Positions 53,402 to 61,428 of a stretch of 64,000 bases of DNA are shown here, piece by piece. Positions within the stretch are counted from its first letter, which is position 1. Each line of letters starts with the position of its first letter. The DNA comes from Streptomyces sp. TSRI0281 (GTDB lineage: Bacteria > Actinomycetota > Actinomycetes > Streptomycetales > Streptomycetaceae), in the NCBI RefSeq assembly GCF_001905125.1, contig NZ_LWLE01000014.1, forward strand, positions 62,001 to 126,000, in the 5' to 3' direction. A program made the position numbers and the translations under genes. Under the pieces are notes generated by a model. That model saw nothing but the letters and a program-made list of their open reading frames with translations. It did not search any database and was not told where the DNA came from.

Positions 53402-56400
53402 ATGGTTTCCCGAGCAGTCGCCGACTACCGATGGCAGGGCGCCGCCATGCTGCGCGCCACCACCAGCCCCGAGCCGGCAGACATCCCCCGTACCCTCGAC
53501 CTGGACAACGTGGCCGTCACTCGCGGGTGGCTGAACCGCGTCTGGGAGTGCGATGACTTCCGCAACGCGGTGGAGCTGGCCACCCCCGTCCTGTCCGACG
53601 CCGTCGAAGCAGTCGTCCAAGGCCGGCAGTCCGAGCCCCGTCACGTCCGCCGCACCGCGGTATCGACGGTCTCCTACCTCTTGCGGCGGCAACACCGACC
53701 GACCCCGCTGGGCCTGTTCGCCGGCACCGCTCCGGTGACGGTAGGGCCCAGGGCAAGCGCGCGGTGGCGCGACAAGCACCGCGTGCTGATCCGGCCGGAC
53801 TCCGAATGGGTCACCGACATGGTCCTCCGGCTCCAGCGCATCCCCGCGTTACTGGCGCGGCTCCCGCTCGTCGCCAACAACGCCGCCCGCACGCGGGGCG
53901 ATCGGCTCGTGGCGCCGGGCCCGCCCTCCGACGGGCACGCCGTCCTGCTGGCCCCGGTCGAGATATCCGTCCGCAATGCCCGGCCGGTGGCCGCCGTCAT
54001 GGACGCCGCCCGCTCGCCCATCCCTTACGGCGCCTTGTACGGCCACCTGCGCGACAGCTTCCCCCAGGCCACACCGGAGCAGATCGACGCGCTTCTCACC
54101 GGCCTGGTCGAGCAGCAGTTCCTCATCACCAGCCTGTGGGCACCCATGACCACCGTGGACCCCCTCCAGCACCTGTGCCACGAACTGGAACAGCACGACG
54201 CAGACAGCATCCCTGACGTGCGGGACCTGGTACACGAGCTGTACGCACTACGCGACGAGGTATCCGCCCACCAGCCGACACTCTCCGACATCAGCGTGAG
54301 CGCCCTCGCCACACGGATGCGCGCCCTCACCGCCGTCACCCCGACACCGTTGCTCATTGACACCGCCCTCGACTGCGAGACCCAGCTCCCGCAGACCGTG
54401 ATCGCGGAAGCGCAGGCAGCCGTGTCAGCCCTCTACCGGACCACCCCGCAGCCCTACGGCTATCAGCACTGGCGCGACTACCACCGCCGGTTCCGGGCCC
54501 GGTACGGCGTCGGCGCCCTGGTGCCGGTGATGGACCTGGTTGCCGACAGCGGCCTCGGGCTGCCCGCCGGATACATCGGCTCCGAACGCGGAGCCTCCCT
54601 GAAGGTGCGCACAGACCGCGACGAGCTGCTGCTCTCGCTGATACAGCAAGTCCTCCTCGACGGCCGCGACGAACTGCGGCTGACGGACGACATGGTCCAT
54701 GCCCTGGAGAAGGCCGCCGGAACGGACGAGCGGCTGTTCGTGCCCCGAGTGGAGGCCGCCTTCGAGATCCACGCCCCCAGCACCCGGGCGCTGTCCAGCG
54801 GCACGTTCGACCTCCTGCTCACGGCGGTGCCCCGCCCCGGCAGCAGCATGGCGGGCCGGTTCGCCCACGTCCTGCCGCCCGAGCACCAAGACGCCCTCGC
54901 CACCAGCTATCGCGGGGCACCGGACCGCCTCGCGGCGCAGCTCGTGTTCCCACCGCGTCGGCACCGCAACGAGAACGTCACCCGCACATCACGACTGCTG
55001 CCGCACATCATCGAGCTGTCCGGCCACCAGGAGCGCGACGAGACGACGATCCGGCTCGCCGACATCGCCGTAACCGCCGACCCGCGCAGTTTCCATCTCG
55101 TGCAGCTCTCCACCGGCCGGCCCATCGACGTGCGGGTCCTGCACGCCTTGGAAGGCGGAACCCAGACCCCGCCGCTGGCCCGGTTCCTGGCAGAGGTGGC
55201 CAACGGACGGTACGCCGCCTACAAGCCGTTCGACTTCGGTGCCGGTTCTCGGCTCCCGTACCTCCCCCGGGTCCGCTACCGCCGCACCATCCTCACGCAG
55301 GCCCGATGGCTGCTGATGGCGGCAGACCTGCCCGGCCGCAAAGCCCCGAGGCGGGAGTGGGAGGACGCCTTCGCCTCCTGGCGGGACCGGCTGCGGGTCC
55401 CGATGCAGGTCGCCGTCATCGAGTACGACCAGCGCCTCCCGCTCGACCTGTCCCACCCGGTCCACCTCCGGGTCCTGCGCGCCCACCTCGACAACGCCCG
55501 GCGCGTGGAGCTGCGCGAGGTACCGGACGCAGACGCCCACGGCTGGATCGGACGGGCACACGAGATCTGGCTCTCGCTGGGCCGTTCCGAGCCGGGCACC
55601 CCGTACAAGCCCCGGCCGCGCTCCACCACGTCGCCGGGCGCCGACCGGCATCTGCCGGGCGGCGGCGACGTTCTTCACGCACAGCTCCACTCCCATCCGG
55701 GCCGCTACGACGAGATCCTGAGCCACCACGTCCCCCACCTGCTCGCCGCATTCGGGGAGGAGCCGCCGACTTGGTGGTTCACCCGCCACCGGGAGATGGC
55801 CCGGCCGGACGCCGACCAGCACCTCGACCTCACCCTGCTCCTGTCGCCGGACTCGTACGGAGTCGGCGCACAGCAAGCCCGCGCCTGGGCCGACAACCTG
55901 CACACGATGGGACTCGCGTCCGGACTCGCCCTGGCCCCGTACCAGCCGCAGGCCGGACGCTTCGGCCACGGGCCGGCCATGGACGCCGCGCACCAGGTGT
56001 TCGCCGCGGACTCCGCCGCCGCCCTTGCGCAGATCCAGCTCGCCGAGCGCACCGATGCCTTCGCCCGACAGGCCCTCGCCGCCGCCAGCGCGCTGCACCT
56101 CGTCACTCCCCTGGCACCGAACGCTGCGGCGGCCGAAGAGTGGCTGGTGGGCAACCTCCCCCAGGGCACCGGACGCTTGGACCGGACCCTGCGCAGCCAG
56201 GTGCTCGAACTCACTGGGCCAAACGGCGCCTCTGCGCTCGCGCCCCTCCCCGGGGGCCAGCAGGTCACCGAAGCGTGGCGAGCCCGCGCCGCCGCCGTGG
56301 ACTTCTATCGGACCGCATTGGTCAGTGAACGTAATCCGCTCGACGTCGCCCGGTCGCTGCTGCACCAGCACCACGTCCGAACTCTTGGCGTCGATCCGCG

Positions 56401-56467
56401 CACCGAGGAGACGACGATTCGACTCGTGCGAACAGCCGCCCTCCAGCACCGGATGGCGGACCGATGA
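53402..56467 (+). CDS. class I lanthipeptide dehydratase LanB (full length)
   Basis: A 1021-residue tRNA-dependent dehydratase. The N-terminal glutamylation domain starts about residue 15 and shows RRTAVSTVSYLLRRQHRPTP-type sequence, with TPLGLFAG as the hallmark. YRRTILTQARWLL follows near residue 620. The C-terminal elimination domain includes QLHSHPGRYDEILSHHVP and the YQPQAGRFG motif (about residues 770-1000). It glutamylates Ser/Thr with Glu-tRNA and removes glutamate to give dehydro-residues. The ATG at 53402 has GGAGGG just upstream. It overlaps lanC by 4 bases. Confidence 0.94.
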   Translation: MVSRAVADYRWQGAAMLRATTSPEPADIPRTLDLDNVAVTRGWLNRVWECDDFRNAVELATPVLSDAVEAVVQGRQSEPRHVRRTAVSTVSYLLRRQHRPTPLGLFAGTAPVTVGPRASARWRDKHRVLIRPDSEWVTDMVLRLQRIPALLARLPLVANNAARTRGDRLVAPGPPSDGHAVLLAPVEISVRNARPVAAVMDAARSPIPYGALYGHLRDSFPQATPEQIDALLTGLVEQQFLITSLWAPMTTVDPLQHLCHELEQHDADSIPDVRDLVHELYALRDEVSAHQPTLSDISVSALATRMRALTAVTPTPLLIDTALDCETQLPQTVIAEAQAAVSALYRTTPQPYGYQHWRDYHRRFRARYGVGALVPVMDLVADSGLGLPAGYIGSERGASLKVRTDRDELLLSLIQQVLLDGRDELRLTDDMVHALEKAAGTDERLFVPRVEAAFEIHAPSTRALSSGTFDLLLTAVPRPGSSMAGRFAHVLPPEHQDALATSYRGAPDRLAAQLVFPPRRHRNENVTRTSRLLPHIIELSGHQERDETTIRLADIAVTADPRSFHLVQLSTGRPIDVRVLHALEGGTQTPPLARFLAEVANGRYAAYKPFDFGAGSRLPYLPRVRYRRTILTQARWLLMAADLPGRKAPRREWEDAFASWRDRLRVPMQVAVIEYDQRLPLDLSHPVHLRVLRAHLDNARRVELREVPDADAHGWIGRAHEIWLSLGRSEPGTPYKPRPRSTTSPGADRHLPGGGDVLHAQLHSHPGRYDEILSHHVPHLLAAFGEEPPTWWFTRHREMARPDADQHLDLTLLLSPDSYGVGAQQARAWADNLHTMGLASGLALAPYQPQAGRFGHGPAMDAAHQVFAADSAAALAQIQLAERTDAFARQALAAASALHLVTPLAPNAAAAEEWLVGNLPQGTGRLDRTLRSQVLELTGPNGASALAPLPGGQQVTEAWRARAAAVDFYRTALVSERNPLDVARSLLHQHHVRTLGVDPRTEETTIRLVRTAALQHRMADR

Positions 56468-57696
56468 CCACGCTGGCAACCACCGCCGCAACAGCCTTGG
56501 AGCAGTACACAGCTGATCTGGCTGAGCCTCCTCCCCCGCCCCCGGAGGAGCCCTGGGCGGTGCAGTCGCTCGCCGACGGCGCTGCCGGAATCAGCCTGCT
56601 GCACATCGAGATCGCCAGCAGGTACGGCGGCTCCTGGCGTTCCGCGCACCGGTGGATCACGAGTGCAGCCTCCGGACCCATCAGCGCGGCCGACCAGACG
56701 GGCCTGTTCCTCGGCGCCCCGGCCGTCGGCTTCGTCCTCACCGCCGTCCCTCGGGCCTACCAGCATCTGTACGTCTCGGCCCGCACGACCCTTCACCAGC
56801 ACATCACCGACCTCGCCAACCGCCGCGTGGACGCCGCGCTCGCCCGCATCGACAGGGGAGACCTGCCGACCTTCGCGGAGTACGACCTCTTCTACGGCCT
56901 CACAGGGATCGGCGCCTACCTCCTGCGCACCGAGCCCGAAGGCACAGCCCTGGAGAGGATCTTGCAGTACCTCGTCGCCCTGACCCGGCCACTCGCCGCT
57001 GACAGGCGCGGGCTGCCCGGCTGGTGGGTACGCCATGACCCGGCGCGCGGCGAGTCGCCCCACTTCCCGGGCGGGCACGGCAACTTCGGCGCAGCCCACG
57101 GCATTACTGGCCCACTTCTCCTCCTGGCCCAGGCCATGCGCCGAGGCATCACCGTCCGTGGTCACCAGGACGCCATGTTCACCATCTGCGCCCACCTCGA
57201 CGCCTGGTGCCAGCACGGCGATTACGGCCCCTGGTGGCCAGAGCACATCTCCCGGCGCGACCACGACCGCGGCCAACCTCATCACGACGCCCCCGCCCGC
57301 CCGAGCTGGTGCTACGGCACAACGGGCATCGCACGCGCAGGGCAACTCGCAGGGATCGCCCTGCGCTCACCCACACTCCAGAACTTCTACGAGGACGCCC
57401 TGTACCGGACATTGTCCGATCCCGCGCAACTCGCCCTGGTCACCGACAGCGGTCTCTGCCATGGATGGGCGGGCATCTACCAGACCGCTCACCGCGCAGC
57501 CGCAGACGCTCTCGACCCGCGGCTTCACGCCCTCCCGGAACGCTTTGGTGACGCCCTCGCCGCATCCGGCCGGTCCAGCTCCCTCTCGGATCCCGGCCTG
57601 ATCAACGGCGCCGCCGGCACCGCACTCGCCCTCACCACGCTCGCCTCGCAGCAGGCGCCGAGCACTGGATGGGACACATGTCTCTTGATCAACTGA
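56464..57696 (+). CDS. lanthionine cyclase LanC
   Basis: A 410-residue zinc cyclase that adds cysteine thiols to dehydroalanine or dehydrobutyrine. The double-barrel repeats are visible as G-x-x-G segments (FYGLTGIGAYLL, GGHGNFGAAHGITGPL, GTTGIARAG). The zinc ligands are Cys283 (SWCYGT), Cys332 and His333 (LCHGWAG). The base His lies in the GAAHGITG segment. An unusual Pro-rich stretch (EPPPPPPEEP) occurs near residue 20. It is translationally coupled to lanB (ATGA) and overlapped at its end by the next gene. Confidence 0.94.
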   Translation: MTTLATTAATALEQYTADLAEPPPPPPEEPWAVQSLADGAAGISLLHIEIASRYGGSWRSAHRWITSAASGPISAADQTGLFLGAPAVGFVLTAVPRAYQHLYVSARTTLHQHITDLANRRVDAALARIDRGDLPTFAEYDLFYGLTGIGAYLLRTEPEGTALERILQYLVALTRPLAADRRGLPGWWVRHDPARGESPHFPGGHGNFGAAHGITGPLLLLAQAMRRGITVRGHQDAMFTICAHLDAWCQHGDYGPWWPEHISRRDHDRGQPHHDAPARPSWCYGTTGIARAGQLAGIALRSPTLQNFYEDALYRTLSDPAQLALVTDSGLCHGWAGIYQTAHRAAADALDPRLHALPERFGDALAASGRSSSLSDPGLINGAAGTALALTTLASQQAPSTGWDTCLLIN

Positions 57697-58676
57697 TCCA
57701 GACAACCGAGCCGAGTCCGACGCAGCACGCCGTCCTCGCCGTCCTGACCGGCCTGCCGCTCGCCGACGCGGCGCAGCAGTACCGGATAGACCCTGTGGTC
57801 CTCTCCGACGCGGTCGCGGTCTACGACCAGGCCGGCCGAGAAGCCCTGGCCCGCCACGCAGCCATCACCGACTGGTGGCAGACGTACCTCCACTTCACCG
57901 ACTGGCCGAACGCCGACACCACCTTCACCACGCACGTCCTGCCCATCCTGCGCGAGGCGGAAGCCGCCCGCGCGATCGACGGCTGGTGGTACACCAGAAA
58001 GCACCCCTGCTGGCGGCTGCGCCTCCGGGTCCAGCCTGCGGGCGGCGCCAAGCTGACGATCGGGGACGGCTTCGACCGCCTCGTCTCCGACGGACACCTT
58101 CAGCGCTGGTGGCCCGGCATCTACGAACCGGAGACTCCAGCGTTCGGCGGGAAGACCAGCATGACGGCCGCGCACGCCCTGTTCGTCACCGATAGCCGAG
58201 AGATCCAGCTGTTGCGCCAGCGCGACGATCTCACCGTCGGGCCCAGGGAACTGTCCGTCCTCCTGTGCACGATCATGATGCGCGCCGCCCGACTGGAGTG
58301 GTACGAGCAGGGCGATGTCTGGGACCGCGTCATTACGACGGAGCACCGCTCGGCCGTCAGCGACGTTCCGCCGGAACAGCTCGACGCCCGAGTCCAGGAG
58401 ATCCGTCCTCTGCTTCTCGCCGACAGTGACGTCCTGCTGCGCCCCGGGGGCCCACTGGAACCTGTCGCCGAGTGGGTCGCCGCATTTCACAACGCCGGCC
58501 AAGCCCTCGCCGACGGCGTCCGAGACGGAACACTCGACCGTGGGCTGCGACAGGTGCTCAGCTACCACGTGATCTTTCACTGGAATCGACTCGGGCTATC
58601 AATGCGAGGGCAGAGCATTCTGGCTTGGGCAGCCAGAGCAGCGATTCTGTGCGGCAATGGGCACAAGGAGGGCTAG
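57669..58676 (+). CDS. stand-alone lanthipeptide elimination-domain protein (SpaB_C, thiopeptide type)
   Basis: A 335-residue protein of the 'thiopeptide-type bacteriocin biosynthesis' family. A small N-terminal helix-turn-helix-like part (QHAVLAVLTGLPLADAAQQYRI) precedes the SpaB_C-like domain. This reads WWQTYLHFTDWPNADTTFTTHVLPILREAEA, RLRLRVQPAGG and RWWPGIYEPETPAFGG, with YHVIFHWNRLGL at the end. LanB already has an elimination domain, so this is a second one. It overlaps lanC by 28 bases; an ATG at 57678 is also possible. It is convergent with the pPIWI-RE gene, 25 bases apart. Confidence 0.9.
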   Translation: MGHMSLDQLIQTTEPSPTQHAVLAVLTGLPLADAAQQYRIDPVVLSDAVAVYDQAGREALARHAAITDWWQTYLHFTDWPNADTTFTTHVLPILREAEAARAIDGWWYTRKHPCWRLRLRVQPAGGAKLTIGDGFDRLVSDGHLQRWWPGIYEPETPAFGGKTSMTAAHALFVTDSREIQLLRQRDDLTVGPRELSVLLCTIMMRAARLEWYEQGDVWDRVITTEHRSAVSDVPPEQLDARVQEIRPLLLADSDVLLRPGGPLEPVAEWVAAFHNAGQALADGVRDGTLDRGLRQVLSYHVIFHWNRLGLSMRGQSILAWAARAAILCGNGHKEG

Positions 58677-58701
58677 CACGGCACCTCCGGCTCAGCAACG
58701 T

Positions 58702-61428
58702 CTATTCGTCGACCTGCTCGGTTGCCGGGGCTGGAGCCAATGGTAGGAAGTACTCCTCGGCGAGTTTCGCCAGGTGCAGCGGGAGCGGCCGGGCAAGCGG
58801 GTGGTACTCGTCGTGGAAGCGCAGCTGGTGGACGGCTGCCGCAATTACTGCGGGTCGTTCTGGCGTCGCGCCGGGGCTTCCCCCCGCAGCCAGAGCTGCC
58901 TCCGACAGACATCCCAGCACGGTGAGTTCCAATGCCTGTGGATTCCAGGCCGTAGCCGCAGGGCCGTGGGGCCAGTCCTTGTCGGGTACCAGTTTGCGTA
59001 GGTCGCGCCGCACCGTGCCTGCCGTCGGCGGTTTACCGACGGTGCTGACGAACACACGGTTGTCCGGGCTCGCCTCGCGGGCGGCCCAGAGGCCAGCGGA
59101 GAACCCTGGCGGCTCCTCGTCGGTCTCGCCGGGCGCATACCACTCGGGCGTCTCGCCGCGACTGTTGGCGTCCCGAATCAACACCGCTCGCAAGCCGCCT
59201 CCATAGAGCGCGAGCCGCGTCAGCTGTTCCCCGTGCAAAGTCACCATGTCCCTGACCAGTTGTCCGTTGTTCAGGCCGGGCCATACCCCGCGTAGGTTGC
59301 CGCTGTTTACCAGGAGCAGGGTCGGTCGATCGCGTACTTGGTAGAGCAGTGACCTGACCTGGCGCTCGACCTCGTCACGCCGCTCATCCTGGGTGGAGAA
59401 GGCCCGGGCTGATCGGATCTGCGTCGGGTGGTCCGACGTGAACTCGTCGGCAGCGAGGGCAAGCAATAGTTGGGCGTATGGGAGCCACTTTTTGCGGGTG
59501 TCGTCCCAGCCACACACCGGATGTACAGGATCGCGTGGCCGGATGCGGAGAGCAACCAAGCGCTGTCCCGCCTGTCGGGTCGGACCGTCTGCCTGGCACC
59601 GGACGTACCAGAGCGCCAGGTACTGAAGGCCATCCGCCAGCTTGTCGTCCAGCCGTTGGTCCGGCGGGACCACAGCACCGAGTTGGCGCATCCCGTCGGC
59701 TACGGCGGACTTTGCACGATGGGCCACGGCCCCGTCAGAGTCTTCCGGAACCACGATGAACTGGCTGACTCGACGGGCCACGGCGCAACCGAGCCGGAGT
59801 GCAGACTTGGGATCGGAGTCCCGGACTGGGAAGCGCTCGGGACCGAGCGTCTCCACGATCACCAGCCCTTCCGAGGCCGGTGGGGGGACAAAGTGGCCAG
59901 TCGTCCGTGCAGCGCGCTCCCGTACAGCCTGAGCGAGCGCCTGCGCTCGTTTGTGGCCGGACTTCCGGATGACCTCGAGTGGGGCGCCCAGGGTCCCGAG
60001 CGGACGGGTACGCAACCTGACTCGCAGTTCGCCGTCCTGCCACTCATGTTCACCATCCACTCCGCAGGATCCGGCAGAGAGGCCCAGCCACTCACGAAGC
60101 GCCGCGACCAAAGCGTCCCGGGTCTCCTCGGTCTGCCAGAGTACGTCCACCAACAGCGGACGCCCGTCGAGGGTCGCGCGCACCGCGTCCCGGCGGGCTT
60201 GGATTCGGTTCCGGGCCCGCTTCTCCTGCTCCGCCTGGTCTTTCGTCGGGGAGGTGGGCAGCAGGACGGGCTTGGACTTCCGGTGCACGCGTTCAAGCTC
60301 AGGTACCCGGCGCAGGAAGGGGCCGATGCCTTCCTCGACCCAGTGGTCGAGCAGCGAGCGTTCCAACGGCATGAGCCCGGCGCCGACACCATGCCGCCCC
60401 ATCGCGGTGCTGTGCAGGATGCCAGCCGCAACCCCGTTCTGTCCTTCGATCCACCCGACCGGTTCGGCAACCAGATCAGACGGCTTGGGGTAGGCGCGCG
60501 TCACGTCCAGTTCGGGCAGCAGGCCGACCAGACTCTGCCGACTCCAGGCGAGCATCCCGAGGCTGCGGTCGTAGGCAAGGGAATTGGCTGTGAGCCGTCG
60601 GCGCGGGCCGTGGACACCTGGCCACGGCAGCGGCGCGTCGAGCAGTACGGTCGCACCATGCCCTTCCGGCAGCCATACGGGCGATCCTGTGGCCCAGCGA
60701 CGGATCCCGTATGAGACATGCACACGGAACCGTGGGGCGAAGGGCACCGTCTGAACGGTGACGGTCACCAGTCCTGAGTAGAACCATGTGTGTTTTCCCT
60801 TCGCGTACGACCGTGGTGGCCAGCTGACCAGCTCAACTCCTTGGTCGCGGGTGACCAGCCGGAAGGACAGGTCGACGCCGTTGAGGCGAAGTGGGGAGGA
60901 GGCAAGCCTGGCACCGATCCGCTCGGGCAGCAGTTGATAGAGCCTGCGGTCGGGGTGGGCGGTGCCGCCCGGAGAGTGATCCGCAGCCGTGAGGTCCACC
61001 GACTCAGTGCGCCACTGCGGGGTGTAGTCGTCGATCAGTGCAAGGGCCCGGTCGAGGGCTGCCCGGTGGTTGGCCATGCGCTCAGGCTCGGGATCGGTGC
61101 CGGGCGGCAGGGTCATCACCCAGGAGGCCAGCAGCGGGGAGATCAGCTCCGCGGGCATCTCCTCGGACGCATAGAACCACGGGACCTCGGCGTTGCTGCC
61201 GGCCCCCCTGCCCGTGGCCACCAGGCCCGGAGCGGTGGCTCGGAGTAGGTCGTTGAGCTTGCTGATCGGCAAGGCCGTCGGCTGTTCCCGGCGGCGCCAT
61301 CGCCGCCGGTAGAGGTCCATGAACTCGGCCCGCCACTCTTCGGGAAAGCTGATGACCCGGTACTGCTCAGCCCAGGGTTCCCTGTCCATATCCGGTTCAT
61401 AGGCTGTGGTACTGATCAGGTGATACAC
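58702..61428 (-). CDS. pPIWI-RE family protein (Argonaute-like PIWI module)
   Basis: A 908-residue protein of the bacterial pPIWI-RE family, related to Argonaute PIWI but with conserved Arg and Glu replacing part of the usual catalytic set. The N-terminal half is family-specific (YEPDMDREPWAEQYRVISFPEEW, SYAKGKHTWFYSGLVTVTVQTVPF, AGLMPLERSLLDHWVEEG). The C-terminal RNase H-like module shows PTLLLVNSGNLRGVWPGL, LRAVLIRDANSRGETPEWY, and the family end AWNPQALELTV. HQLRFHDEYHPLA and LPLHLAKLAEEYFLPL follow near residue 890. It overlaps the helicase gene by 13 bases, so both are one operon. The proposed role is in defence or plasmid conflict; guide use is unproven. Confidence 0.9.
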   Translation of the reverse strand: MYHLISTTAYEPDMDREPWAEQYRVISFPEEWRAEFMDLYRRRWRRREQPTALPISKLNDLLRATAPGLVATGRGAGSNAEVPWFYASEEMPAELISPLLASWVMTLPPGTDPEPERMANHRAALDRALALIDDYTPQWRTESVDLTAADHSPGGTAHPDRRLYQLLPERIGARLASSPLRLNGVDLSFRLVTRDQGVELVSWPPRSYAKGKHTWFYSGLVTVTVQTVPFAPRFRVHVSYGIRRWATGSPVWLPEGHGATVLLDAPLPWPGVHGPRRRLTANSLAYDRSLGMLAWSRQSLVGLLPELDVTRAYPKPSDLVAEPVGWIEGQNGVAAGILHSTAMGRHGVGAGLMPLERSLLDHWVEEGIGPFLRRVPELERVHRKSKPVLLPTSPTKDQAEQEKRARNRIQARRDAVRATLDGRPLLVDVLWQTEETRDALVAALREWLGLSAGSCGVDGEHEWQDGELRVRLRTRPLGTLGAPLEVIRKSGHKRAQALAQAVRERAARTTGHFVPPPASEGLVIVETLGPERFPVRDSDPKSALRLGCAVARRVSQFIVVPEDSDGAVAHRAKSAVADGMRQLGAVVPPDQRLDDKLADGLQYLALWYVRCQADGPTRQAGQRLVALRIRPRDPVHPVCGWDDTRKKWLPYAQLLLALAADEFTSDHPTQIRSARAFSTQDERRDEVERQVRSLLYQVRDRPTLLLVNSGNLRGVWPGLNNGQLVRDMVTLHGEQLTRLALYGGGLRAVLIRDANSRGETPEWYAPGETDEEPPGFSAGLWAAREASPDNRVFVSTVGKPPTAGTVRRDLRKLVPDKDWPHGPAATAWNPQALELTVLGCLSEAALAAGGSPGATPERPAVIAAAVHQLRFHDEYHPLARPLPLHLAKLAEEYFLPLAPAPATEQVDE

